A stretch of DNA of 64,000 bases from Bin80 sp026709335 (GTDB taxonomy: Bacteria; Bacteroidota; Rhodothermia; Rhodothermales; Bin80), in contig OZ241385.1 in the NCBI GenBank assembly GCA_965200825.1, forward strand, positions 62,001 through 126,000, given 5' to 3'. The position numbers and the translations under genes were made by a program. Every line of letters begins with the position of its first letter. The stretch's first letter is position 1. The notes under the pieces were generated by a model, which worked only from the letters and a program-made list of their open reading frames with translations, ran no database searches and was not told the DNA's origin. Positions 55,318-64,000 of this stretch are shown piece after piece.

Positions 55318-56997
55318 TCAGATTTCAGGAAAGGCATCGGTGACACATCCATGACTGGCAGAGGAGACGGTTTTTGCATATCTCAATAGAACACCTGCAT
55401 TTGCTTTTAGCGGTGGGGCTGTCCAGTTGCTGCGTCGTACATTGAGTTCGGAGTCGCTGATTGCTAATGTTAGGACATGATTCGCCGCATCAATCGTAAT
55501 GAGGTCTCCATCTTGGATCAGTGCGATCATTCCACCAATCTGTGCTTCAGGTGTAATGTGTCCAACCACGAATCCATGTGTGCCGCCAGAAAAGCGTCCA
55601 TCGGTGATGAGGGCAACGTCAGTTCCCAGCCCGGCTCCCATGATTGCACCGGTCGGTCGGAGCATTTCCGGCATTCCCGGACCTCCTTTGGGACCGCAGT
55701 AACGTATGACGATTACATCTCCGGCCTTGATGAGATTACCCAGGATTGCATCCATTGCCTCTTCTTCGCTGTCAAATACTCGTGCGATTCCCTCGAAACG
55801 CTCTCCTTCTTTTCCGGTAATTTTAGCGACAGCGCCTTCAGGGGCCAAGTTACCATAAAGAATTTGTAAATGTCCTGTACTCTTAATTGGGCGATCCAGA
55901 GGGCGGATCACTTCTTGTCCTATTTCCAGGTCAGCCACTTCTGATAAATTTTCCTCGATAGTACTCCCCGTAACGGTTATACAGTCGCCGTGCAGGAGGT
56001 CATTTTCAAGAAGCATTTTCATCACGGCAGGTACACCTCCCACGTTGTAGAGATCCTCCATCACGAAACGGCCACTGGGCTTAAGATCAGCCAGTAGAGG
56101 AGTGCGCTCGCTCATGGACTGGAAATCGTCTAGTGTCAGAGGGATTTCTGCGGCGGAGGCCATCGCAATAAGGTGCAAAGCAGCATTGGTGGATCCTCCG
56201 AGAACAATTACGATTCGCAGGGCATTTTCAAACGCCTCCCGAGTGAGGATATCTCTAGGCTTGAGGTCTTTTTCTAGCAGCTGATAGATGGCACCTCCGA
56301 CTTGATTGGTTTCCTGTTGTTTTTCCTGACTGACGGCAGGATAGGATGAGTCAAATGGGAGGCTCATACCGAGGGCTTCTATTGCAGACGCCATGGTATT
56401 AGCCGTATACATTCCGCCACAGGCGCCAGCGCCGGGGCAGGCATGGCGAGCAATCTCACGAAAATCCTGATCAGTGATCGCACCTGTTGCCCGCTGTCCA
56501 GCAGCTTCAAAGGCGGACACAATGTCAATTGGCTGGTTTTTCCAACATCCAGGTTTGATGGTTCCTCCGTACACCATGAGCCCGGGGCGATTTAATCGAG
56601 CCAGAGCCATGATGGATCCGGGCATATTTTTGTCGCAACCCGCAACTGCAATGACAGCATCATACCACTGAGCGGATGCGACCGTCTCGATGGATTCAGC
56701 AATGATATCACGGGAAGGCAGAGAAAATCGCATCCCGGAGGATCCCATTGAGATTCCGTCACTGACACCAATGGTATGATAGATCAGGCCGACTAAATCT
56801 TGGGCATTAACGCTGAGCTTGATGTTTTTTGCCAGATCATTGAGATGCATATTACAGGGATTGCCTTCCCAGCCCATACTGGCAATTCCCACCTGTGGCT
56901 TATTGAGATCCTCCTCTGTCAAGCCAATTGCATGTAGCATGGCGCGTGCACCTCCCTGAAGGGAGTTCTGAGTTACCTGTTTGCTGTACTGGTTCAT
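55318..56997 (-). CDS. ilvD: Dihydroxy-acid dehydratase
   Basis: Fe-S dehydratase of the valine, leucine and isoleucine pathway. 559 residues, the shorter IlvD form. Cluster ligands are in GCDKNMPG and CPGAGACGGMYTANTM; GWEGNPCNMHLNDLA and TDGRFSGGTHGFVVGHITPE are also typical. It lies downstream of the gntP permease, and IlvD/Edd-family sugar-acid dehydratases are relatives, but the motifs favour IlvD. Confidence 0.92.
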   Translation of the reverse strand: MNQYSKQVTQNSLQGGARAMLHAIGLTEEDLNKPQVGIASMGWEGNPCNMHLNDLAKNIKLSVNAQDLVGLIYHTIGVSDGISMGSSGMRFSLPSRDIIAESIETVASAQWYDAVIAVAGCDKNMPGSIMALARLNRPGLMVYGGTIKPGCWKNQPIDIVSAFEAAGQRATGAITDQDFREIARHACPGAGACGGMYTANTMASAIEALGMSLPFDSSYPAVSQEKQQETNQVGGAIYQLLEKDLKPRDILTREAFENALRIVIVLGGSTNAALHLIAMASAAEIPLTLDDFQSMSERTPLLADLKPSGRFVMEDLYNVGGVPAVMKMLLENDLLHGDCITVTGSTIEENLSEVADLEIGQEVIRPLDRPIKSTGHLQILYGNLAPEGAVAKITGKEGERFEGIARVFDSEEEAMDAILGNLIKAGDVIVIRYCGPKGGPGMPEMLRPTGAIMGAGLGTDVALITDGRFSGGTHGFVVGHITPEAQIGGMIALIQDGDLITIDAANHVLTLAISDSELNVRRSNWTAPPLKANAGVLLRYAKTVSSASHGCVTDAFPEI

Positions 56998-57230
56998 AAT
57001 TATACCCGCTCACAATTCATTGATACATAAGATTTTATAAATGGATATCCAATTTTCTGACGTGTAGTCGGAGAATGGGGGAAGATAGAATCACGTAGAA
57101 TTTGTACGAGCTCAAAATTTCGGCGGTTTCGTGATATTTATCTGATCCGTTTTGAAGGGAAGTTTTTAATGTTTTATCTGTATCAACGAGCCTTAGGAGA
57201 ATGTGATAATCTATCACACACTATGCGCGA

Positions 57231-58580
57231 CTACGAAAGCGGTAGAAAAATTGATAAGAGAACGGAGATAATTCCTGCACTACCCCCGAGTATGACAAGT
57301 AATACGGACCATGATTTCAGGGTTTCAACTTCTGTGAGTCCGCTCATTTTGGCATAAATCCAGAAGCCGCTGTCATTCATCCAGGATCCAACCAAGGAGC
57401 CGCCACCAATAGCTGTACCCAAGTAAACGACATTGAAGTTCAAGCTTTCTGGAGTGATCATTGCCGCAAGCATCGCAGAAGCTGTAATCATGGCCACGGT
57501 GGATGAGCCTTGGGCAAACTTGAGCAGACTGGCAATTCCAAAACCTAACGTGAGCATACCTATTCCGGACACCTCGGAGCTTCCTGCGAACAGGTCGCTA
57601 ATTGCAGGGCCAATTTGTGCTTCTTTGAGCATCGCGCCGAAGGTACCGCCAGCAGCAGTGATCAGAATAATCAATCCCCCACTCATCAAAGATTGTTCAA
57701 TGATTGAACTTAAGCTCTGGCGAGAGGGTCGACGCATGTAGATATAGAGACCCGTAGAAGCAATGGCTGCCAACAACAGAGCGATATTTGCATCGCCAAA
57801 TACAAGGATCCAGCGAGCCAGAATGGAGTCATTGCTCAATAGTGGGAGAAAAATCGTTTTACCTGCAATCAAGAGGATAGGAAGGGCAATAGGAAGCACA
57901 GAAACCCCTAAGCCTGGAAGTGCCATTAGTTGTTCTGTATTCGTTTCTATACCGGGCACATCACGCATTGGAACAGGCATTCTTCTGTTGAGCCAGCCTG
58001 CATAGAAGACTCCCAGAATCGTTGCGGGCAAAGCTACAAGCACCCCAATTAGAATCATGATCCCCAAGTCGATATTCAAATTTCCTGCAATCACCAATGG
58101 ACCTGGTGTAGGAGGGACGAGTGCATGAGTGGCTGCTGCACCCGCTGCAATGGCAATTACGTATTTCAGGTAATCCCGTTTAGTCTGCGCAAACATAGAG
58201 CGAGCCAAAGGGATCAAAAGGTAGAAGACCGTATCAAAGAATACAGGGATAGATAATACAAAACCGCTGGCTGCCAGTGCAGGGCTTCCTCGTTCCCGTC
58301 CAAGGAATTGAATAAAGGCCTGTACTACACGGTCAGCGGCGCCACTGTTCATCATGGTGACCCCAATCACCGCTGCCATGGCAATCACGATCCCAATACT
58401 TCCAGCAGTTGTACCGAAGGCGGTCGCGACTCGTGCAATCTTGATAGACCATTCTCCCGGAGAAAGGATACTGATCACAATTGCTGCGGTAATCAGTGCG
58501 ACAAAAGCATTGATTCGCAAGCCTACAATCATACCGACCACGATGATAATTCCCAGCAAAAGAATAAGTAGCGGAATCAT
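57231..58580 (-). CDS. Gluconate:H+ symporter, GntP family
   Basis: 449-residue membrane transporter with about twelve to fourteen helices, starting IPLLILLLGIIIVVGMIVG. Family segments include GSIGIVIAMAAVIG, DTVFYLLIPLARSM, LVPPTPGPLVIAG and GGGSLVGSWMNDSGFW. It imports gluconate or a related sugar acid. With gnd in the same window this suggests use of sugar acids. 233 bp separate it from ilvD downstream. Confidence 0.92.
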   Translation of the reverse strand: MIPLLILLLGIIIVVGMIVGLRINAFVALITAAIVISILSPGEWSIKIARVATAFGTTAGSIGIVIAMAAVIGVTMMNSGAADRVVQAFIQFLGRERGSPALAASGFVLSIPVFFDTVFYLLIPLARSMFAQTKRDYLKYVIAIAAGAAATHALVPPTPGPLVIAGNLNIDLGIMILIGVLVALPATILGVFYAGWLNRRMPVPMRDVPGIETNTEQLMALPGLGVSVLPIALPILLIAGKTIFLPLLSNDSILARWILVFGDANIALLLAAIASTGLYIYMRRPSRQSLSSIIEQSLMSGGLIILITAAGGTFGAMLKEAQIGPAISDLFAGSSEVSGIGMLTLGFGIASLLKFAQGSSTVAMITASAMLAAMITPESLNFNVVYLGTAIGGGSLVGSWMNDSGFWIYAKMSGLTEVETLKSWSVLLVILGGSAGIISVLLSIFLPLS

Positions 58581-58849
58581 TACCGGCTATGGATGAAATG
58601 AACGAGCAATTTAATGTGTTTAGTCTAGATCGTTAGCCATTAATTCAGTAATATCACACGTCTGCATGAATCTTTGTACACTAAATTCTCACTTATGACC
58701 TGCAGATGTCTAATCGGAAGTTACGTCTTTTTTCAGAAAAGACACCAGAGGACTAGTGAAATCAAGGATTTCAGAACAGGCAAGAAATCTGGATGAATTT
58801 CTCTGATGATGCTCTGAGGATAGATGCACGTCAAATCGGATGACGTACT

Positions 58850-59794
58850 TCAGCGTTCCAGGAGTCGGGCGGAGATGAACGGTGTCAGTTCGCTAGCCCC
58901 AGGGAAACCACGGTCAGCAGGGGAAGGGGTCACCCAGTCGGCATGGGAAGCCTCGACTTCCATGAATCCATCAGAGTGGAAAGTGATAAACGTATACAGT
59001 GCATGTGTGTATGGTGCCATGCGCCCATATTCTTCTCCAACCCAGTAATAGGAAGCACTGTTTATCCACAGATAATGGATGTCGTTCTTGCGCGTATGCC
59101 GATCGATATGATGATGACCACAAAAGCAGGCCACTACCTTGTTATCGACTACGTTACTGTTATGCTCTTCCAGTACCGCTTCGATAGCGCTACTGGCTTT
59201 AGGCATCGAGGTTGGAAGGCCGAGGCCTTGGTGTACAAATATCACTACCGGAAGGGATGATTTGGCGAGGTCATTACGAAGCCAGGCAAGTTGAGCATCA
59301 TCGGCGTAGCCGCGTAGGGAGGTGTTCACATAGAAATTAGCTTCGCCATAAGGTGTATAACCTTCATCAGTTTTCAGATTGTTTCGATCAAGAACTATCA
59401 TATGATAGGGACCGAAATCGAAGGAATAGTAGCGAGCTGGCATGCCCCATCTTCGAACAATGGTGTCCTTGGACACAAAGTCCATGTCATGGTTACCGAG
59501 TACATGGTAGCCCGGGCCTGCAAACGAATTCCAGAGATCCAGACACTCCTCACTATCTTTGGTGCCAAAATTGAAATCTCCCAGCTGGAGAATGGCATCA
59601 GGTTTGCGCTCGGCGACGGCTTGCATGAACATCTCCAGTCGCTCCATCGCTCGTGGTGCTAAGCCATGATGCAGATCTGCTATCACACCAAGACAAACGG
59701 AATCGGTTTGGGCTGAACGGCGACCCGTACCAAGAAAAAAATATCCTGAACCAATCTTAAGCAGATCCCGACGTGATATCTGGCGTGACATCAT
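58850..59794 (-). CDS. Tat-exported metallophosphoesterase
   Basis: 314 residues with a twin-arginine signal (SRRDLLKIGSGYFF). The calcineurin-type metal motifs are complete: DLHHG, GDFNFG, GNHD, FVHQG and GHHHIDRH. Probably a periplasmic phosphatase or phosphodiesterase. Monocistronic on the minus strand, next to the left end of a TnpB element. Confidence 0.9.
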   Translation of the reverse strand: MMSRQISRRDLLKIGSGYFFLGTGRRSAQTDSVCLGVIADLHHGLAPRAMERLEMFMQAVAERKPDAILQLGDFNFGTKDSEECLDLWNSFAGPGYHVLGNHDMDFVSKDTIVRRWGMPARYYSFDFGPYHMIVLDRNNLKTDEGYTPYGEANFYVNTSLRGYADDAQLAWLRNDLAKSSLPVVIFVHQGLGLPTSMPKASSAIEAVLEEHNSNVVDNKVVACFCGHHHIDRHTRKNDIHYLWINSASYYWVGEEYGRMAPYTHALYTFITFHSDGFMEVEASHADWVTPSPADRGFPGASELTPFISARLLER

Positions 59795-59957
59795 CTCCCT
59801 GATTCAAAAGCTTTTAACCTTAGGGGAACGTATGATTGGAGTGTTTCCAATAAGGACATTCTCTTATGAGTCCAAGGTATGATATGATACACTCGGGGAT
59901 TATATAGGATGTTACGCAGTTCTTGGAACCTTAGTGTAGGCAGAGAGTGTACAGACA

Positions 59958-59987
59958 CAATAGGCAGGATTGCAGTCCTGCCTATTG
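59958..59987. repeat. 12-bp perfect hairpin at the left side of the TnpB element
   Basis: CAATAGGCAGGA and TCCTGCCTATTG enclose the 6-nt loop TTGCAG. IS200/IS605-type elements carry subterminal hairpins recognised by their single-strand transposase, so this probably marks the left end. TTAC at 59914-59917, about 40 bp to the left, is a possible cleavage tetranucleotide. No target duplication is expected for this class. Confidence 0.6.
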
Positions 59988-60016
59988 CTTATCATAGCAT
60001 CATCTACAGTGATACC

Positions 60017-61258
60017 ATGCCTGTAAGGGGTTCAAACAAGAATGAGCAGGACTGTTCCTATCGAGGGCTTGAGTACCGTCTATGCCCTGGAACACGAAGT
60101 AAAGCAAAGAAACTGGCTGGCTTGGCCGGTGCATGTCGATTTGTATGGAATGCGATTCTTGCCCAGTGCAATGAAGAGTACCAAGATGAAATCAAAGAGA
60201 ACCCACAGTACTCTTATTTCTCTCTGGGAAAGCGGTTTACGAAACTCAGAGGTACAGTGGACTGGCTGTCAGAATACTCATTTGCTATTGTTCGGTATGC
60301 GTTGAAATATCAGGCGGATGCGTGGCAGAGATATTTCAAGGGCACGGCGAACCGTCCTGATTTTCACAGGAAGCATAAGCAGACAGATTCGTTTACAGCA
60401 ACAAAAGGATTGTTCAAGATTGTAGAGGATAGTGTGTATATCCAGAAGGTTGGTTGGATGAAGTTCAGGCGCAATGGAGGCAATCCATACCCGGACGGTG
60501 AGCCGATTGAGTTGACGGTAAAGAAAGAGGGGCGGTACTGGAAGATGAGCGTGATTTATAGGATTCCGACACCTGAAAAGACAGAGAACGGCGTGGCCGT
60601 TGGTGTGGATCTAAATACATACAACATGGCTTGGACGTCTTCGGAAGGGGATCAGGGAATGTTACTGATTGAGAAACCAGATATAAAAGAGATTCGGATT
60701 AAACGGTATCAGAGGAAGCTGGCACGGCAACAGAAAGGATCGAACCGTAGAGCCGTAACCAAGCGAAAGATTGCCAAGTGGAAACGAAAACAGAGAAACA
60801 CTCGAAAGAATCAGGATCATCACAACAGCAAGGCACTGGCACGGAAGGCTGAAACTCTGGTACGAGAAGATCTACAAGTAAAGAGCATCTCCAAGTCTGC
60901 AAAAGGAACAATGGACAAACCTGGCAAGAATGTGAGAGCAAAGTCAGGCTTAAACCGCGTGATCCTAAACTCTTCATGGGGACGATTTAACCGGTATTGT
61001 GACTACAAATTCAGCAAGGTAATTACCGTGAATCCAAAGCATACATCTCAGACCTGCAATCAGTGTGGGCACGTAGCAAAGGATAACCGAAAAACACAGA
61101 GTAGATTTAAGTGTATGGCCTGTGGCCATGCGGAACATACAGATCTGAACGCGTCTGCAAATATCTTGGCCTCCGGGATTGGGGCTACTGGACGAGGGAG
61201 GAGCGTTGCCGTTCGGCACTCCATTGATCCGTCAAATGGATATTTGGAGACTGCATAA
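60017..61258 (+). mobile_element. tnpB: IS200/IS605-type TnpB (RNA-guided nuclease homologue), no TnpA
   Basis: OrfB/TnpB family, 413 residues from ATG 60017; the frame extends to 59909, but those codons overlap the left-end hairpin. N-terminal YRGLEYRLCPGTRSKAKKL and GACRFVWNAIL are typical. The RuvC triad is intact: Asp198 in GVDLNTY, Glu284 in LVREDL and Asp376 in HTDLNAS. A zinc ribbon has Cys347, 350, 366 and 369 (CNQC, CMAC). No tnpA is present in the 220 bp upstream or downstream, so it is a solo tnpB that can move only in trans. An omega-RNA would be expected over the 3' end. Confidence 0.9.
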
Positions 61259-61273
61259 TGCGTAACCAAATAT
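61240..61273. repeat. Inverted repeat spanning the tnpB stop, candidate right end or omega-RNA stem
   Basis: ATATTTGG (61240-61247) pairs with CCAAATAT (61266-61273) around an 18-nt loop that includes the TAA stop and a GCATAATGC palindrome. The position matches where TnpB elements carry their right-end structure and guide-RNA scaffold. Boundary not established. Confidence 0.4.
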
Positions 61274-61542
61274 ATAATTCCCAAAGAGTTGGTTCGGCTA
61301 AAGCTTTTCACAGTTTAGAAGTTACATCAAACTGATGAATCCAAAATTCAATGATTCGCGTATCCGCTGATTTTACTTTTCAGAATCAGAAAGATAGGAT
61401 GCCTCAGGGAGAGTGCCGAGAGATACACTCGTCAGGATCCCGGATCAATGATCCCTCAAAAACGGATGAGCCGAGTTAACGGCAATGTAGTAGAATGCTT
61501 ATTAATCCGACGATTTGAAAACTAGCCGAGTTACGGAGGGAG

Positions 61543-61614
61543 CTCCCCGGGTAGGACTCGAACCTACAACCCTGCGGTTAACAGCCGCATGCTCTACCAT
61601 TGAGCTACCGAGGA
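61543..61614 (-). tRNA. tRNA-Asn (anticodon GTT)
   Basis: A 72-nt cloverleaf on the minus strand. Acceptor TCCTCGG pairs with CCGGGGA; D arm GCTC/GAGC; anticodon stem TGCGG/CCGCA with loop CTGTTAA (anticodon GTT); T arm GTAGG-TTCGAGT-CCTAC; discriminator G. CCA is not encoded. Confidence 0.96.
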
Positions 61615-61708
61615 AACGCCGGGTTAACAGACTACTATGGATGCATGTTCCAACGATTAGACAATTGGATGGGAAACTTTGGGCTACATAATGGTTTCAC
61701 TCCGGTCA

Positions 61709-61792
61709 GCCCTGGTGGCGGAACTGGTAGACGCGCAGCATTCAGGATGCTGTGCCCGTACGGGCGTGGAGGTTCGAGTCCTCTCCAGGGCA
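61709..61792 (+). tRNA. tRNA-Leu (anticodon CAG)
   Basis: An 84-nt class II tRNA. Acceptor GCCCTGG/CCAGGGC is perfect; anticodon stem CAGCA/TGCTG with loop TTCAGGA (anticodon CAG). The long variable arm has stem GCCCG/CGGGC. T arm GGAGG-TTCGAGT-CCTCT; discriminator A. CCA is not encoded. Followed by an intrinsic terminator. Confidence 0.97.
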
Positions 61793-61799
61793 CCCGTCT

Positions 61800-61826
61800 C
61801 CCTGCACACTAAACTGCAGGGTTTTT
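61800..61826 (+). terminator. Rho-independent terminator after tRNA-Leu
   Basis: CCCTGCA (61800-61806) and TGCAGGG (61815-61821) form a 7-bp stem around an 8-nt loop, directly followed by TTTTT. It ends the tRNA-Leu transcript before lepA. Confidence 0.85.
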
Positions 61827-61906
61827 GATTCACTTTACAAATTTCTGAGAAAAGCTACCGTCTGTAACCATATTCAGGTGGTAGCACTAAGTTGCGTATC
61901 TGTTGT

Positions 61907-63712
61907 ATGGCTTCACATAAGAGTCGTATCCGCAACTTTTGCATTATTGCACATATTGATCACGGCAAAAGTACCCTCGCTGATCGATTTCTTGAGATCA
62001 CCGGTACCGTATCAAAGCGTGATATGCAAGATCAGGTTCTGGACTCAATGGATCTGGAGCGTGAGCGTGGGATAACGATCAAGAGCCATGCGATCCAAAT
62101 GACGTATCAGGCCAAAGATGGTGCCACCTATACCCTGAACTTGATTGATACGCCAGGACATGTAGATTTTACCTATGAAGTATCCCGTGCTCTGAAAGCG
62201 TGTGAAGGTGCAATTCTCGTCGTAGATGCAGCACAGGGGATTGAAGCTCAAACAATCAGTAATTTATATTTGGCGCTCGATAATGACTTGGAAATTATCC
62301 CTGTACTGAACAAAGTCGACTTGCCGGGAGCTCGACCGGATGTGATTGCTATGTCCATCGAGAGTTTGATTGGGGAACCGGCTGAAGATGTATTATCTAT
62401 CAGTGCAAAAACAGGTGAAGGAGTTCCAGAACTTCTGGAAGCCATCATTCAGCGGGTTCCAGGCCCCGAAGAACAAACGGATAGCCCCCTACAGGCACTG
62501 ATCTTCGATTCAGTTTTTAATCAGTATCGCGGTGCTGTTGCCTATGTACGTATTTTTCAGGGCACGCTTCGCAAACGGGATCCAATCAGGTTCATGGCAG
62601 CCAACAGGGAATATCTTGCTGAAGAAATTGGCGTTCTCAGGCTAGGAATGTTACCAACGGATGAACTAAAGGCCGGAGATGTCGGATACGTGATTGGATC
62701 CATTAAAGATGTCAGAGATACGCGCGTGGGGGATACAATCACCAATTCGCGCCTCCCCGCAGATGCCCCAATTGCGGGATTCCAGGAAGTCAAACCAATG
62801 GTGTTTTCCGGTGTGTACCCTACAAGTACAGAGGATTTTGAAGATCTTCGTGCTTCTTTGGAACGCTTGCAGCTCAATGATTCGGCAATCGAGTACGAAC
62901 CTGAAACTTCGGTTGCGCTTGGATTTGGATTTCGGGTTGGTTTTCTAGGACTTCTTCATATGGAAATCGTTCAGGAACGGTTGGACAGAGAGTTTAACCT
63001 AGATATTATTACGACATTACCGAACGTTAAGTACGAAATCACCAATACTGACGGAGCAGTCGAAATCATAGAAAATCCGAACAAGGTTCCATCGGCTGGC
63101 AGATTAGATCACATTAAAGAACCGTTTGTAAAAGCGGAGATCATTTCTCCAGCGGAATATATCGGTAACATCATGAATCTGTGTACCGAGCGAAGAGGAG
63201 AATTTGTCAATCAGACCTATCTGGGGACTGAACGAGCTATGCTGGAATATCAGTTACCACTGGCAGAAATCGTATTTGATTTTTATGATAAGCTTAAAAG
63301 CGTCTCCCGTGGGTATGCGTCATTTGATTATGAGTTTTCCGGATATCATCGCAGTGATCTGGTTAAGCTTGATGTTCTGATCAATAAGGATCCGGTGGAT
63401 GCGCTCAGTGCAATCGTTCATCGGAGCAAAGCCTACGAAATGGGCAGGAAACTCACAGTCAAACTTAAGGATCTAATTCCGCGTCAAATGTTTGAGGTTG
63501 CGATTCAGGCCGCGATTGGAAGTCGTGTCATTGCACGGACGACGGTTAAAGCGGTCCGTAAAGATGTAACCGCCAAGTGCTATGGAGGAGACATTACAAG
63601 GAAGCGAAAGCTATTGGAAAAGCAGAAAGAGGGAAAGAAGCGTATGAAGCATGTTGGGAATGTTGAAGTACCACAGGAGGCATTTCTTGCTGTGCTTTCT
63701 ATGGGAGATTAG
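61907..63712 (+). CDS. lepA: Elongation factor 4 (LepA)
   Basis: Ribosome-associated translational GTPase. ATG 61907 gives MASHKSRIRNFCIIAHIDHG, the expected start; a TTG at 61892 is less likely. GTPase motifs: AHIDHGKST, RGITIKS, DTPGHVDF and NKVDLPGA. The C-terminal LepA-specific domain is present (GYASFDYEF, KLDVLINKDPVDALS, KRKLLEKQKEGKKRMK). 601 residues, normal. A secreted protein gene follows 18 bp later. Confidence 0.96.
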   Translation: MASHKSRIRNFCIIAHIDHGKSTLADRFLEITGTVSKRDMQDQVLDSMDLERERGITIKSHAIQMTYQAKDGATYTLNLIDTPGHVDFTYEVSRALKACEGAILVVDAAQGIEAQTISNLYLALDNDLEIIPVLNKVDLPGARPDVIAMSIESLIGEPAEDVLSISAKTGEGVPELLEAIIQRVPGPEEQTDSPLQALIFDSVFNQYRGAVAYVRIFQGTLRKRDPIRFMAANREYLAEEIGVLRLGMLPTDELKAGDVGYVIGSIKDVRDTRVGDTITNSRLPADAPIAGFQEVKPMVFSGVYPTSTEDFEDLRASLERLQLNDSAIEYEPETSVALGFGFRVGFLGLLHMEIVQERLDREFNLDIITTLPNVKYEITNTDGAVEIIENPNKVPSAGRLDHIKEPFVKAEIISPAEYIGNIMNLCTERRGEFVNQTYLGTERAMLEYQLPLAEIVFDFYDKLKSVSRGYASFDYEFSGYHRSDLVKLDVLINKDPVDALSAIVHRSKAYEMGRKLTVKLKDLIPRQMFEVAIQAAIGSRVIARTTVKAVRKDVTAKCYGGDITRKRKLLEKQKEGKKRMKHVGNVEVPQEAFLAVLSMGD

Positions 63713-63730
63713 CAATGGAGGATTCATAGA

Positions 63731-64000
63731 ATGCGGGAGAGATATTTTTTGATACTCATCATTTTTATCTGCACATCGCAGGCCTATGCTCAGAGCAGGC
63801 GAATCACTTGGGATCAATTGGGTTTGGTGTATGCAGATGCCAGGTTTCAGTTGTTGTATCGGGAGTATGTTGATCTCAACGGAGAGCATGTCCAGCCTCT
63901 TGGATTTTCCAAATTCATGGTTGCTAGTGATTCTCTTCTGGACTGGATTGTGGTAACGATGGGACTTCGCGAAAATGGATCAAGCCTCGGGCCGTTTCAG
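63731..64000 (+). CDS. Secreted protein of unknown function (5' part)
   Basis: The frame is open from ATG 63731 to the end of the window (90 codons). It begins MRERYFLILIIFICTSQAYAQ, a clear cleavable signal peptide, then RRITWDQLGLVYADARFQLL. Not recognised. It follows lepA by 18 bp and is probably cotranscribed; lepB, a frequent lepA neighbour, does not look like this. Confidence 0.7.
   Translation, partial: MRERYFLILIIFICTSQAYAQSRRITWDQLGLVYADARFQLLYREYVDLNGEHVQPLGFSKFMVASDSLLDWIVVTMGLRENGSSLGPFQ

Noticed and set aside
59795..60016. A tnpA gene next to tnpB
   Set aside because: Only about 220 bp are available upstream and no Y1 transposase motif is present there or in 61259-61542.

Overview
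The window is bacterial chromosome from a lineage in the Bacteroidota/Rhodothermota/Balneolota (FCB) neighbourhood, probably marine or aquatic. The evidence is a C-terminal type IX secretion sorting domain on one secreted enzyme, a truncated TonB-dependent receptor with a carboxypeptidase-like N-domain, DUF1343 and DUF3098 genes, three secreted sulfatases, and paired PSCyt/PSD1 (DUF1549/DUF1553) and DUF1501 genes. Species cannot be named from the sequence alone.

Layout. 1-5967 (minus): the 5' part of gyrA, then dapA, dapB and a fused aspartokinase-homoserine dehydrogenase (thrA), read thrA>dapB>dapA>gyrA. 6124-6196: tRNA-Ala(GGC). 6811-10101: two secreted arylsulfotransferase-family proteins, the second with a T9SS tail. 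10195-13444 (minus): housekeeping run tatA>gatA>sucD>engB. 13510-16273: a small accessory island with two hypothetical genes, a protein with a HEPN-like RxxxxH motif, and a broken AbiJ/HEPN-type abortive-infection gene. 16521-20811: cupin, secreted amidohydrolase, ribD, ribE.

20974-34049 is the most striking block: three consecutive PSCyt-PSD1/DUF1501 pairs on one strand, mostly joined by stop/start overlaps. It is followed by an AAA ATPase and an APC permease with UspA domains (both minus). A DUF2231/cytochrome/LRR protein at 38659 is then translationally coupled to a lipoprotein sulfatase. 41939-45267: broken TonB receptor, ndk, NamZ-like DUF1343, DUF3098, mreD. 45430-52244: nucleoside hydrolase, gnd, two more sulfatases and an azurin-like cupredoxin. 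52308-58580: a shikimate-dehydrogenase-like/TIM-barrel isomerase/HAD trio, ilvD and a GntP permease. 58850-61258: Tat metallophosphoesterase and a solitary IS200/IS605-type TnpB with an intact catalytic triad. 61543-64000: tRNA-Asn, tRNA-Leu with a clear terminator, lepA, and the start of a secreted protein.

The likely theme is breakdown of sulfated organic matter or polysaccharide (sulfatases, sulfotransferases, PSD1/DUF1501 envelope redox proteins, gluconate permease, Gnd, sugar isomerase) set among core biosynthesis genes. I did not find a system I can claim is entirely new. The best leads are the tandem PSD1/DUF1501 array, the HEPN island with its recently broken AbiJ-type gene, and a duplicated sulfatase leader sequence.
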